Shown here one piece after another: positions 42,996 to 51,855 of a stretch of DNA of 64,000 nt. The position numbers and the translations under genes are program-made. The stretch is taken from positions 1 through 64,000 of the forward strand of contig JANRJC010000068.1 in the NCBI GenBank assembly GCA_033764335.1, written 5' to 3'. This DNA comes from JAGQVA01 sp033764335 (GTDB taxonomy: Bacteria > Bacteroidota > Bacteroidia > J057). Below the pieces are notes generated by a model, which saw only the letters and a program-made list of their open reading frames with translations, had not been told where the DNA came from and searched no databases. Each line of letters begins with the position of its first letter. The first letter of the stretch is position 1.

Positions 42996-43580
42996 ATGTG
43001 GGGAAAAAAAGACGCAGCTACCGATCGTGAAATTTTGGCGGGCTTACGCACCGGAGGGATAACTCGTCAGCGGTATGAGAATCTTTTTTTTATGCAGTAT
43101 AAAGATTTTGTCCGCCTTCGTCCCCGCAAGTACAGGATCAGTGACGAAGAGGCACTCGATGCTTATACCGAAGCTTTTCTGGCAGTGGTGGACAATGTTT
43201 TGGCGGGAAGTTTTCGCGGCGAGGCCAGCCTCAAAACCTACCTTTCCCGAATCTTTCGCAACAAATGTGTTGATCAACACCGAAAAAATACGACTGTAAA
43301 AACCGAATGGGTGGAGGAATTTCCGGAACTTCCCGATACCTCGCGCGACTTCCTGAAAAAACTCATGGGAGAAGAGCGGCTGGAGCGGGTGAGTCAGTTT
43401 ATCGAGCGGCTGGGCGAGCGGTGCAGGGATTTGCTGATGCTCGCAGCGTGGGGATACAGTCCGGCGGAGATTGCGGAGAAAATGGATTTCAGCACCCCGC
43501 ACAGTGCGTCGAGCCAGCGGCACAAATGCCTGACAAAATTGAAGGAAATGATGGCAGGAGTGGAGGAGTATGAAGAATAA
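42996..43580 (+). CDS. ECF-type RNA polymerase sigma factor
   Basis: The 194-residue protein has a region 2 (EEALDAYTEAFLAVVDNV, FRGEASLKTYLSRIFRNKCVDQHRK, about residues 48-90) and a region 4 helix-turn-helix (CRDLLMLAAWGYSPAEIAEKM, then SSQRHKCLTKLKEMM near the end). It should direct RNA polymerase to a small regulon. The ATG at 42996 is used; a TTG three codons upstream is less likely. A probable membrane anti-sigma gene follows 24 bp later. Confidence 0.9.
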   Translation: MWGKKDAATDREILAGLRTGGITRQRYENLFFMQYKDFVRLRPRKYRISDEEALDAYTEAFLAVVDNVLAGSFRGEASLKTYLSRIFRNKCVDQHRKNTTVKTEWVEEFPELPDTSRDFLKKLMGEERLERVSQFIERLGERCRDLLMLAAWGYSPAEIAEKMDFSTPHSASSQRHKCLTKLKEMMAGVEEYEE

Positions 43581-43604
43581 TTTTACGTTGCTTAACCCAA
43601 TTTT

Positions 43605-44366
43605 ATGGCTGGTGAGGACATATTTACCCTGATTGATGCCTACCTCAGCAATCGTCTGTCGGAGGAGGAACGGCAGGCTTTTGAACGGCGCTGTGAGAAC
43701 GACCCGGCATTTGCCCGCGAGGTAAAGGCTCATGCAAAGGCCGAATACGCGGCCCGCAGTTATGCCCGCAGCCAGCGAAAGGAAACACTCAAAAACCTTT
43801 ACCGCGAAACCGAAAAACCACGGGCAGTTGTGCGTTCGTTTCGCCCTGCGGCGTGGTACGGTATCGCCGCAGCGGTAATTGTATTGTTGTTGGGGCTGGT
43901 GTGGTTGTTTCGCCCGGCGCCTTCGGCGGAGGAACTGTTCGCCCAAAACATCGGCGCGATCGAACCTTTTACGGGGTATCGGTCAGGGGAATCAGAAACT
44001 CCCGACGTACTTGAAGCAGCTTCGGAGGCCTTTAACAGCCGTAATTACGAAGCAGCCATTCCCCTGTTTGAGGCTGCCCTTGCCGACAGCCAGGCGACCC
44101 GCCGCGCACAGATAAACCTCTATCTCGGGCTGAGCCATACAATGCTGGCCGGTGGCCCAGGCGCTGCACACCACGTGATGGCCGCCATCGCCGCCTACGA
44201 CCAGGTACCTCCCGGCAGCGCCTCCGGGCAAAAAGCCTTGTGGTACAAAGCATTGACCTACGTGAGAGCCGGGCAGAACGAAGAAGCTAAAAAAGCCCTC
44301 GAAGCCGTAGTGGCATATCCGGGACATTACCGGCGGGAAGCCGCGGAGCGGTTGTTGGGGGGGTAG
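43605..44366 (+). CDS. Probable membrane anti-sigma factor with TPR-like periplasmic domain
   Basis: The 253-residue protein starts with an anti-sigma-like helical segment (IDAYLSNRLSEEERQAFERR, residues 10-29), crosses the membrane once at about residues 85-103 and ends with helical repeats resembling TPRs (about 128-250, with FNSRNYEAAIPLFEAAL and YVRAGQNEEAKKALEAVV). It probably holds the sigma factor encoded 24 bp upstream and senses something outside the inner membrane. In related genomes such pairs are often near TPR-CHAT genes; one lies 2.4 kb away here on the other strand. Confidence 0.75.
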   Translation: MAGEDIFTLIDAYLSNRLSEEERQAFERRCENDPAFAREVKAHAKAEYAARSYARSQRKETLKNLYRETEKPRAVVRSFRPAAWYGIAAAVIVLLLGLVWLFRPAPSAEELFAQNIGAIEPFTGYRSGESETPDVLEAASEAFNSRNYEAAIPLFEAALADSQATRRAQINLYLGLSHTMLAGGPGAAHHVMAAIAAYDQVPPGSASGQKALWYKALTYVRAGQNEEAKKALEAVVAYPGHYRREAAERLLGG

Positions 44367-44433
44367 AATGAAGTTTGCGGATAAAACGTATCATCAATAT
44401 CAGCCTAACAATAGACTCTAAAGAATTATCCTT

Positions 44434-44985
44434 ATGAAAATCTTAGTATTTTTTCTTCAAATTTTTCTTGTAAACCTTTTATTTGGCTTTTTCGCTTGTG
44501 CCAGTTCTGAAAAAAATGGTCAAAAGCAAGAAGTATTAGTAGAAGAAAAGATACAAGATAGACCTCTTATTGAAGCTGGACATGAAATGAAAGAATCCAA
44601 CTATTCTTTCATTCTTGCAAAAGTTATAAAGGAACTGAAGAGCGATCAAAAATCTACTGACAAAGATATTGAAGCCTGCATTCCACAAACGGAAGATGAA
44701 TACTTATTTTTTTATTCCTATACTGATCCAGATTCTTCTACGCAAAAAGCTTTTGCAGATTTAAATAAAGCTATCGGAAAGGGGGCGGTTGAATTAAAAA
44801 TGAATTTTCTCCCAAAATACTTAAGACTTTCAGCGTTTGTAGATGGTGAATATGCTGAAAGTTATTTTGAAGATGTGGATTTTGCTATAGGGAAAAACCC
44901 CCATGTCTTCTGTGAGTTGTTTTCTACAGAAGATTCAACTAAAATGATTCGGCTTAAAGAGTTTTATTTGGACTACTGCAATTAG
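44434..44985 (+). CDS. AT-rich lipoprotein of unknown function
   Basis: I do not recognise the family of this 183-residue protein. It has a signal peptide with a lipobox-like FFACAS (Cys near residue 22), a Lys/Glu-rich linker and a soluble domain. The base composition is noticeably more AT-rich than the sigma/anti-sigma genes before it, as is the following WG-repeat gene. The two may have entered together. Confidence 0.65.
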   Translation: MKILVFFLQIFLVNLLFGFFACASSEKNGQKQEVLVEEKIQDRPLIEAGHEMKESNYSFILAKVIKELKSDQKSTDKDIEACIPQTEDEYLFFYSYTDPDSSTQKAFADLNKAIGKGAVELKMNFLPKYLRLSAFVDGEYAESYFEDVDFAIGKNPHVFCELFSTEDSTKMIRLKEFYLDYCN

Positions 44986-45033
44986 TATAATACATCAGTG
45001 GTTTTTAAATCATATAGTATCGAAGGATAAACA

Positions 45034-46128
45034 ATGAAACTAATCGGCATTCTCAGCCTTTTTCTGATAAGTTTGGGGATCCCCTTTACCGAAAATGAAT
45101 TTGGAGGGAATGAACATGAATTATTCCTGTTTCCGGTAAGCTTTGGCGGTAAAACCGGATATATAGATAGCACTGGAAACGTACATATAGATTATATTTT
45201 TGATGCTGGTAAAAATTTTTCGGAAGGAAAGGCTGCGGTGAAAATGGGCGGGAAATGGGGCTATATTGATACTTCAGGGAAAATAGCGATTGCACTTCAA
45301 TATGACTTTGCCGCAGATTTCCATGCTGGACAGGCTTTGGTAGGGATAAACGACCGGTATGGCTTTATTGATAAAAATGGAACAGCGCTGACCGGAATGG
45401 ATTTTGATTACGGTAGTTATTTTTCGACTGGCTTTGCCCTTGTTCGGATAAATGGGAAGTATAATTATATTGATACTTTAGGAAACTTTTTGTTTCCAGA
45501 TATAATTCAATATGGAGAAGATTTTCGATGTGGCCTTGCCTATATACAGGAAATAAACTCACATGGATACATTGACAGGACTGGGAATGTGGTAATTAAA
45601 CTGGAACCAGGCTTATATGGAAGCAGTTTTTGTGATTCAATGGCGGTAGTATCTAGTGAAGATGGTTTGTTTGGTTATATTGGACTGGATGGAAAAATCC
45701 GGATTCCAATTCAATACACTGGTGCAAATAGTTTTTATGAAGGCCTTGCTGGCGTTATGGCAGGCAAACAATGGGGGTTTATCGACAAACAGGGTATCAT
45801 GGCTATTTCGCCCCAATTTGATGATATCTGGTTTTTCCATTCGAATGTTTGCTGGGTAATGAAGAATGGAAATTGGGGACTAATCGATAAAAATGGAGAA
45901 TATCTGATTGATTCCTTGTTTGACGGCGTCTCTCCGGTTTTTGAGGAGGGATGGTGTTGTGTCAGAATGGGTAATTTATATCACATAGTAAATACCCGAG
46001 GGGAATATCTGATCAAAGACTTAGAGGAGCCCACATCATTTTTTCACGGACTTGCCTCCTGTCGGAAAAACGGCTCTTCATTTTATATTGATAGTAATGG
46101 AACGGTTGTTTTCGAAACGAGGGATTGA
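45034..46128 (+). CDS. WG-repeat protein
   Basis: The 364-residue exported protein has a signal peptide (MKLIGILSLFLISLGIPF) and about ten tandem WG (KWG-leptospira) repeats. Each is some 30 residues with the pattern G-[YF]-I-D-x-x-G, for example WGYIDTSGKIAI, YGFIDKNGTALT, WGFIDKQGIMAI and WGLIDKNGEYLI. Such repeats form beta-propeller or solenoid surfaces and probably mediate binding; no enzyme function is known. It follows the AT-rich lipoprotein gene by 48 bp, same strand. Confidence 0.88.
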   Translation: MKLIGILSLFLISLGIPFTENEFGGNEHELFLFPVSFGGKTGYIDSTGNVHIDYIFDAGKNFSEGKAAVKMGGKWGYIDTSGKIAIALQYDFAADFHAGQALVGINDRYGFIDKNGTALTGMDFDYGSYFSTGFALVRINGKYNYIDTLGNFLFPDIIQYGEDFRCGLAYIQEINSHGYIDRTGNVVIKLEPGLYGSSFCDSMAVVSSEDGLFGYIGLDGKIRIPIQYTGANSFYEGLAGVMAGKQWGFIDKQGIMAISPQFDDIWFFHSNVCWVMKNGNWGLIDKNGEYLIDSLFDGVSPVFEEGWCCVRMGNLYHIVNTRGEYLIKDLEEPTSFFHGLASCRKNGSSFYIDSNGTVVFETRD

Positions 46129-46212
46129 AATATTAAGATTATAATACCTCGGCAAATGTTGACTAGTAAGCCTCACGCATCATGTACCTTCTTACTCCAA
46201 AATATAAAGTAA

Positions 46213-46239
46213 CCACGAATGACACGAATGCACACGAAT
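46213..46239. repeat. Three tandem CACGAAT units
   Basis: CCACGAAT, ACACGAAT and ACACGAAT occur at 46213, 46222 and 46232, with about one-turn spacing. They lie in the short AT-rich gap before a truncated antitoxin remnant. Confidence 0.6.
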
Positions 46240-46286
46240 TTTTTTGCTACGATATTTTCGCAGATCGCCACGCTCCCAAAGGCTCA

Positions 46287-46361
46287 CTGGAGGGCGATGA
46301 ACGGGAAATATTGGGAATGTTGATTGAGAAATATGAGGATGAACATTATCCGATCGACTCT
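46287..46361 (+). pseudogene. Remnant of a HigA-like antitoxin N-terminus
   Basis: The plus-strand translation LEGDEREILGMLIEKYEDEH followed by YPI strongly resembles the segment of HigA-type antitoxins that precedes their helix-turn-helix. It is cut off where the opposite-strand nucleotidyltransferase gene begins its 3' end (46368). No helix-turn-helix follows. I read it as a decayed fragment, not a gene. Confidence 0.5.
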
Positions 46362-46367
46362 GCAATA

Positions 46368-46721
46368 TCAAACAGGTACTTCTTCGGGTCTTTTTGCATA
46401 AAGCAGTATTTTGGTGGCCTCTACGGATTTTATAAAATAGGGATTTCGCAGGCTCGGATAATGGATAAAATCTATTTTTCGGCCAAAAAGTGCCTGAAGT
46501 GATTCTATACAACTGTCCAGATTGGGAAGATATTCTCCTTCTGAAATTGAGGGTCTGTCCCATTCATATAAAAAATCAATGTCAGAATCTTCGCGGAACT
46601 CTTTTTCTAAAACGGACCCAAATACCCATAGATAGCGGACATGATGCCTCTGGCATATCTCATGGATTTTAGGAAGTTTTTCTTCCAAAATCTCCGGCAG
46701 CGGGGTAGTCATCGGTTTCAT
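46368..46721 (-). CDS. MNT-type minimal nucleotidyltransferase
   Basis: The 117-residue protein has the minimal nucleotidyltransferase signature WVFGSVLEKEFREDSDIDFL (residues 32-51; the GS motif and DxD acids are intact) and a third acid in KIDFIHY near residue 82. Members usually pair with a HEPN toxin and AMPylate it; no HEPN gene is adjacent. Instead its start lies 3 bp after the stop of the large TPR-CHAT gene on the same strand, so the two appear co-transcribed. Confidence 0.85.
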   Translation of the reverse strand: MKPMTTPLPEILEEKLPKIHEICQRHHVRYLWVFGSVLEKEFREDSDIDFLYEWDRPSISEGEYLPNLDSCIESLQALFGRKIDFIHYPSLRNPYFIKSVEATKILLYAKRPEEVPV

Positions 46722-46724
46722 TGT

Positions 46725-49700
46725 CTAAATATACGAAGAACGATATTTTTTCCATAAAACTCCTGCGAGAACTCCACCGGCGATCACGAAAATCAGTATC
46801 CAAATGCCCCACGGCTGGCCGTCTTTGACGGGGGACTCGTCGCCGATAAGGATAAAATCGGCCCAGAAATGGGGGTGCTGCCGGTCGCTATCGGTCAGAA
46901 AGTCCAGTTTCGCTTTCTGTAAAGCTTTGTCTTTTTCCATGCCGCTGTGCAGGTTTTGGTAAAATTTTGCCATCAAATCGCGGGTAGCCACATCCTCGGC
47001 TTTCCAAAGGGTCATCAATACGCTTGGACAGCCCGCGTACCGAAACGCCCGCGCCAGGCTCATAATGCCTTCCCCTCGCCGCAAAACGCCCGAACCGGTC
47101 TCACAGGCACTCAACACCGCCAGATCGGCAGAAATCACCAGATTGTAAATTTCGTATGCGTGGAGAAACCCGTCCTTCACCTCCTCTATGAGCGAAAGGC
47201 TGTCCCGCTTTGCCGTGTCTCCTTCTATTTCGGGTACAAACCACAGCCCCGAATACAGCGGGTTTTCGTCGTTGATCCAGGCATGGGTCGCCAGGTGGAG
47301 GATTTTATATTCTTCTGCATTTTCCCGAAAAGCAGTCTCTGTCGCCTGTGCCGCCAGCCAGGACTTGCCTTTCATCAGACCTGCAACGGTTTGTACTTCG
47401 GGTTGGTTGGCATATATTTTCGGAAAACGGGGGGTGCTGCGCCGGTTGTCGGAAGAAGAGGTAGTAAACGCTCCGTCTGCCATACCGGGCGCAAAACCGG
47501 CAAAAATTGCCTGTTTTTTCCGGGAGGAAACCCTCGGTGTGCAAAACAACGTCGCCGAATAGGCGTAGCGCACCTGCCACAACCTCAAAAGGTAGGGAAG
47601 GTGGGTGTAATTCACTTCCTCGCCCGCCTCTGCCGTCAGCAAAACCTCAAAAGGCAGGTACCCCATTACTCCATCCGGAATGATGATCAAATCCCCTCGC
47701 TGGCGCAGTTTTTCTTCGAAAGGAGCGACCAAATCGCGGTAAAAACGACGGGCAGGGGAAACAAAATCGAGGTAACTCTGGGTTGTATAGGCTTTCTGGT
47801 CGGCAAGTTCGGTGTTTTTGAGATAGGAAATAAAACGGGTCATACCCGTATGCCAGGCTGTATCGGTTGCCTGTGAATGAAAAGCGAACTCATCTTTCGT
47901 AATCAGAAAACTGTAGATATGTTTTTCGCCGGTAAAATAACTGAGCATAGACTCACCTTCGTCGAGTTGTTTTTGCACTTCGGCTACGGTTGCGGTGTGG
48001 TTGTCAAATTTGAGGTGATAGTACTCGGGAAATTTTTTTTCAAATTGCTGGATAAGGCTGTCTCTTTCGCGAGTAAGGGCAAAATGTCGGCTCACTATGT
48101 CCAGCAGCCGGACGCTGTCGGCATGGATGCCTTTATGTTTTTCGTCAAAAATCACTTTCTCAAAATAGCTCACCTCGGCACGCAGGTATCGCTCCCGGTT
48201 CAGGAGGTCTGGGGGGATTCCGGCGGTGATAAGCGCCTGATTTTCGCGGATAGCCTGAAACAAAAGCATGGATTTGGCCTTTTCGGCGAGAGAAAAAGCC
48301 TGATACAAAAACGAAGAGTCTCCCGTTTGTTCAAAAATTTGTGAGGCGAGGCCGATGGCATTTTCATACACCGATAAAAACCGCCGGGAAAACATTTCCC
48401 CCGATTTTTCATTAAAAAAACCCAGCCGCAGTTTCTGAATGAGCGAATCGGTAAGCAAATAGGCCTGCCAAACAAACTGAAGCCCGGCTTCTGTTTGTCC
48501 GAAGGGAGTTTTTCTCACGGTTTCGGCCTTTTGCCCCAGCAGGAATACTCCCGTTATGTCCAAATTCAATTGGCTTAGCGAGGGATTTTTTCGAAAATTT
48601 CTGTCCGAAAATCCCTCCGAAATCACTATCAAACCCTCCTGCAAAACGGCCAGCGATTTTTCGGTTTTTCCGGAGCTTTCCAGCGCGTAGGCATAAGCAT
48701 CGTAAAGGCGCGTAAGCAGAGCATTGTCGTGGCCGGCGATATTTTTAATAATTTCGATGGCCTTTTCGTAGTTTTTCAGAGCCTCATCCCTTTGCCCCAT
48801 TTCTTCCAAACAAAGCCCGAGGTCAAAGTAGCTATTGGCCACCATGATATGTCCGTCGCCGAGTACCTTTTGCAAGCCGGAAAGTCCGCGCCGGAGATGG
48901 ATCAAAGCCGTTTTCGTCTGCTTGAGGTTTAGCAGACTGCGCCCCAGCATGGTATGAGAAAGAGCCACGTAGGGATTCGATTCACCGAGGTAGCGGGTGC
49001 GGATTTCGAGGGTTTGAGTAAAATGTTTTTGAGCTTTTTCGTATTCTCCGAGATCCAATGCCACCGATCCCATATTGTGATGAACATTGGCAATGTCGGG
49101 GTGATTTTCCCCATAAATGCGGGTACGCACTTCTAATGCCTTAGCCATATAATAATCGGCCCGCCCATAATCGCCGACATAGGCATAGTTCATGCCCAGA
49201 TTGAGGTAGTTACTGCCCAGCAGTTGTTGGTTGTCGCGCGGGTTTTTCTCATTGATTTTGAGGCATTTTTCCAGAAAAAAAATAGCTTGATAGAAATTGC
49301 CTTTTATGCCTTCGGTATAAGCCAGATTGTTGTAGTTTACGGCTACTTCGTAATGGTCGTCTCCATAAAGTAGGAGATTGACTGCCAGCGATTTTTGGTA
49401 AAATTCGATTTGTTTGTTGAGATAGCCTTGTTCGCCATAGTTAAACCCTATGAGGTTGTAGGTTTTTCCCAGCCAGGCGGAGTCAGGATCAGCCTCCGCA
49501 AAAATGCGGAGAGCCTGCTCCGAATAGCCGAGAGAAGCCTTATAGTCTGCTTTGCGAAGCCATGCGGCAGAAAAAAAATAAAGACATTGGCCGGTGTGTC
49601 GGCTTTGAGGCCCGTAAATTTTGCGGTATAGCGGCTCACACTGCTGGAGGTAAACCAGCGCGGAGTCGTAGGCGGCAGTTTCGTGAAAAAAAACCCCTTT

Positions 49701-50051
49701 GAGAAACAGCCAGTCTGCGCGGTTTTGGGCGTGTTGGGGATTTTGAGGATCAATGGCCTTTTGTGTTTTGATGAGAAAATCGGCAGTAAGCGAAAAATCG
49801 AGTAAACTGAGATACACGAACGTTTTTTTCAGCCAGACGGCCGTAAGTTTTTCATGATCACGAGAAGTGAGGTATAGATTTTCCGCCTCGTCGAGAAGAG
49901 CAAGAGCCGGGTCGTATTGGAGCGAATCTAGTTTTTTTTCCGCCAGAATAACCCTTGCCCATACACCGGTAGTGTCCGATTTTTGAGCCGAAGCAAGAAA
50001 AAACAGCCCTATAAAAAGCAGCAGGAATCCGGTGCTACGGAAACATTTCAT
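46725..50051 (-). CDS. TPR-CHAT protein (caspase-like peptidase domain)
   Basis: The 1,108-residue protein has a signal peptide (MKCFRSTGFLLLFIGLFFLA), a long array of tetratricopeptide repeats (about residues 40-490, e.g. HPDIANVHHNMGSVALDLGE), a helical linker, a CHAT domain (about 740-1065) and a C-terminal membrane helix (about 1080-1098) with a basic tail. The caspase-clan dyad is visible: His923 in LHLATHA and Cys983 in LSACETGSG. It is predicted to be an envelope-located protease or protein-interaction device. I use the ATG at 50051, which begins the signal peptide; a start 11 codons upstream is less likely. Confidence 0.9.
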   Translation of the reverse strand: MKCFRSTGFLLLFIGLFFLASAQKSDTTGVWARVILAEKKLDSLQYDPALALLDEAENLYLTSRDHEKLTAVWLKKTFVYLSLLDFSLTADFLIKTQKAIDPQNPQHAQNRADWLFLKGVFFHETAAYDSALVYLQQCEPLYRKIYGPQSRHTGQCLYFFSAAWLRKADYKASLGYSEQALRIFAEADPDSAWLGKTYNLIGFNYGEQGYLNKQIEFYQKSLAVNLLLYGDDHYEVAVNYNNLAYTEGIKGNFYQAIFFLEKCLKINEKNPRDNQQLLGSNYLNLGMNYAYVGDYGRADYYMAKALEVRTRIYGENHPDIANVHHNMGSVALDLGEYEKAQKHFTQTLEIRTRYLGESNPYVALSHTMLGRSLLNLKQTKTALIHLRRGLSGLQKVLGDGHIMVANSYFDLGLCLEEMGQRDEALKNYEKAIEIIKNIAGHDNALLTRLYDAYAYALESSGKTEKSLAVLQEGLIVISEGFSDRNFRKNPSLSQLNLDITGVFLLGQKAETVRKTPFGQTEAGLQFVWQAYLLTDSLIQKLRLGFFNEKSGEMFSRRFLSVYENAIGLASQIFEQTGDSSFLYQAFSLAEKAKSMLLFQAIRENQALITAGIPPDLLNRERYLRAEVSYFEKVIFDEKHKGIHADSVRLLDIVSRHFALTRERDSLIQQFEKKFPEYYHLKFDNHTATVAEVQKQLDEGESMLSYFTGEKHIYSFLITKDEFAFHSQATDTAWHTGMTRFISYLKNTELADQKAYTTQSYLDFVSPARRFYRDLVAPFEEKLRQRGDLIIIPDGVMGYLPFEVLLTAEAGEEVNYTHLPYLLRLWQVRYAYSATLFCTPRVSSRKKQAIFAGFAPGMADGAFTTSSSDNRRSTPRFPKIYANQPEVQTVAGLMKGKSWLAAQATETAFRENAEEYKILHLATHAWINDENPLYSGLWFVPEIEGDTAKRDSLSLIEEVKDGFLHAYEIYNLVISADLAVLSACETGSGVLRRGEGIMSLARAFRYAGCPSVLMTLWKAEDVATRDLMAKFYQNLHSGMEKDKALQKAKLDFLTDSDRQHPHFWADFILIGDESPVKDGQPWGIWILIFVIAGGVLAGVLWKKYRSSYI

Positions 50052-50057
50052 AACCCT

Positions 50058-50065
50058 CAAATATA
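50058..50065 (-). promoter_or_regulatory. -7 element of the TPR-CHAT gene (possibly leaderless)
   Basis: On the minus strand this reads TATATTTG, six bases before the ATG at 50051. A TTG lies upstream with a 16-base spacer, shorter than usual. Confidence 0.4.
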
Positions 50066-50189
50066 GTTTTAAAGCAATATACAAAAGGGAAGGGGGAAAA
50101 TAAGTTATGCCGCGAAGTATCTTATGAGTAATAACGAAACCGTTTTCTCCTTATATTTATAACCTGTTTAACCCCTAAATTCTGATAAG

Positions 50190-50609
50190 ATGAGAGACAT
50201 CATGCTGATTGTCCACTTTATTGGCCTGGCTATGGGTATCGGTACCAGCCTGGCTTTTTTGTTTCTGGGAATTGCCAGTTCTAAGATGCCGCCGGAGGAA
50301 GCACAGAAATTTAACTTAAATACTTTTGCGCTGAGCCGGATGGGGCAGATCGGCCTGACACTGCTTGTGATTTCCGGGGGAGCGCTGATGACGCCTTACT
50401 GGAAAAATCTGGGCAATATGCCGCTGATGATCACCAAACTGGTGCTGGTGCTCGTTTTAGGCGCATTGGTCGGAATTATCGGCTCTTTGTCCAAAAAAGC
50501 GAAAAAAGGAGACACCGAAACCTACCTGAAAAAAATACGTCCCTTCGGCCAGATTTCACTGTTTACCGGCCTAGCGATTGTAGTTCTGGCGGTTTATATT
50601 TTTCATTGA
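50190..50609 (+). CDS. Four-helix membrane protein of unknown function
   Basis: The 139-residue protein has four hydrophobic helices (about 4-28, 50-70, 76-97 and 118-138) and few charges apart from a KKAKKGDTETYLKKIRP loop. The opening MLIVHFIGLAMGIGTSLAF carries a His in the first helix, as in some small haem- or copper-linked families, but I cannot name one. It is bounded by the TPR-CHAT promoter on one side and a 185-bp gap with a strong promoter on the other. Confidence 0.7.
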   Translation: MRDIMLIVHFIGLAMGIGTSLAFLFLGIASSKMPPEEAQKFNLNTFALSRMGQIGLTLLVISGGALMTPYWKNLGNMPLMITKLVLVLVLGALVGIIGSLSKKAKKGDTETYLKKIRPFGQISLFTGLAIVVLAVYIFH

Positions 50610-50671
50610 GGTTGTGGAGCCTTTCAATCAGGCACTCGGCGGAAATATTATCAAAAAGTTATGCAGAATAC

Positions 50672-50701
50672 TTGCTCTGTATTAGAAAAGTAATATCTTT
50701 G
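50672..50701 (+). promoter_or_regulatory. Promoter of the toxin-antitoxin-chaperone cassette
   Basis: TTG (50672-50674) is followed after exactly 19 bases by TATCTTTG (50694-50701), an ideal Bacteroidota promoter. It lies 93 bp before the GTG start of the first gene, leaving a long AT-rich leader. Confidence 0.75.
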
Positions 50702-50794
50702 AACTTAACTTTTAAGATAAATTATCGTATAAGCTAATAAAAACCAATCTCATAATAAGTTTTAGGTTCGTCTCTCATCCTATAAAAAAAATCT

Positions 50795-51313
50795 GTGGCA
50801 AAGCTATTTTTGATTGAGGAATTTAAAATTTACGAAAGAGTAGGTTTTTATACAATTAGAGATGATAACAACCAGGATTCGGAAACAGACAATTTTATTC
50901 AGCGATTTTTTGATAAAAATCATTCAAACTATCAGGCGGGCTACTACAATGACTTAACGCTCATTCTTACTTGGATTGAACAAATTGGCAACCGAGGTTT
51001 GGGCATTTGCAGTTTACGGCACGAAAATGTAGCAAAAGCACTTCCTCCCAGCCAAATATCAGCTAAGGATCTTTCATATTTAGGTACAAGAAAAGGAAAA
51101 CTCAGACTTTATTGTATTCCTTTACCCCCAGGAATAATGATACTGTGTGGTGGTGGGCTTAAAACATCTCAAAAAGTTCAGGATTCACCGGACCTTTTGC
51201 GCCACTTTCGATTCGCAAATAAAATCGCCACAGAAATTACGAATAGTTTGGTTAATGGAGAATTAGCAGTAGAAGATATTAAACTTAAAGGGAATATGGA
51301 AATCTGGCTTTGA
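50795..51313 (+). CDS. Putative HigB/RelE-like toxin of a three-gene cassette
   Basis: The 172-residue protein starts at a GTG. Its pattern recalls HigB-type RelE-superfamily toxins encoded with phage-type antitoxins: YTIRDDNNQDSETDNFIQRF near the start, ALPPSQISAKDLSYLGTRKG near residue 86 and LRLYCIPLPPGIMILCGGGLKTSQKV near 108. The LRLYC...GGGxKT block would be the core beta-strands. An XRE-family gene and a SecB-like gene follow on the same strand, the order seen in tripartite toxin-antitoxin-chaperone loci. Toxicity and mechanism are inferred from context. Confidence 0.65.
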   Translation: MAKLFLIEEFKIYERVGFYTIRDDNNQDSETDNFIQRFFDKNHSNYQAGYYNDLTLILTWIEQIGNRGLGICSLRHENVAKALPPSQISAKDLSYLGTRKGKLRLYCIPLPPGIMILCGGGLKTSQKVQDSPDLLRHFRFANKIATEITNSLVNGELAVEDIKLKGNMEIWL

Positions 51314-51381
51314 ATAGTTATCCTAGTTTCCGTCTTGCTGAGCAATCTTAAAGGAATATAACCGTTGAAAAAAGAACACTA

Positions 51382-51846
51382 ATGGCTAGCAGATATTTTG
51401 ACAAAGCACTTGCCGGTATAAAGCCCGCGAATCGGCTTTTTATACAAAAAAACCTCGATATAACAGAGCAGGTTATGGCAATTCTCAAAAAGAAGAAAAT
51501 GACTCAGCGTGACCTCGCCCAACTACTCAGAAAATCTGAACCTGAAGTAAGCCGCATGTTGTCTGGTTTTCAGAATCTCACACTTAAAACCCTAACACTA
51601 CTGGAATCGGTTCTGGGAGAAGATATTTTCCTAACTCCTATTCGAATGAAAGAAAAATGGGGACAGGAAGATTTTATACCTCAAGCAAAAATTATTTCCT
51701 TCACAAGTACCGTGTTTGATCGTACGGAAACTGACGATTTTATATTGGAAACGCCTAGTATGGCTGCCTATTCTAGAGAGGTCGCATCTCATAAACCGAT
51801 TCCAACAAAAGTTACTTTTGATCGAACAATTCGAGCAGTTTCTTAA
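51382..51846 (+). CDS. XRE-family HTH antitoxin
   Basis: The 154-residue protein has a Cro/CI helix-turn-helix at about residues 32-75 (MAILKKKKMTQRDLAQLLRK, then SEPEVSRMLSGFQNLTLKTL). An extended C-terminal tail (residues 85-154) is of the kind that acts as a chaperone-addiction segment in tripartite systems. It should bind the toxin and the operon promoter. It starts 68 bp after the toxin gene and ends 9 bp before the SecB-like gene. Confidence 0.8.
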   Translation: MASRYFDKALAGIKPANRLFIQKNLDITEQVMAILKKKKMTQRDLAQLLRKSEPEVSRMLSGFQNLTLKTLTLLESVLGEDIFLTPIRMKEKWGQEDFIPQAKIISFTSTVFDRTETDDFILETPSMAAYSREVASHKPIPTKVTFDRTIRAVS

Positions 51847-51855
51847 AACCGAACC

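Noticed and set aside
43044..43946. A 300-codon open frame on the minus strand across the sigma and anti-sigma genes
   Set aside because: Both plus-strand genes have clear domain patterns; the antisense frame has none and spans two genes.
46182..46502. A 106-codon plus-strand frame before the nucleotidyltransferase
   Set aside because: Its first third is a HigA-like remnant plus CACGAAT repeats and the rest is antisense to the nucleotidyltransferase gene.
46947..47876. A 309-codon open frame on the plus strand inside the TPR-CHAT gene
   Set aside because: It is antisense to the CHAT domain, whose catalytic residues are intact on the other strand.
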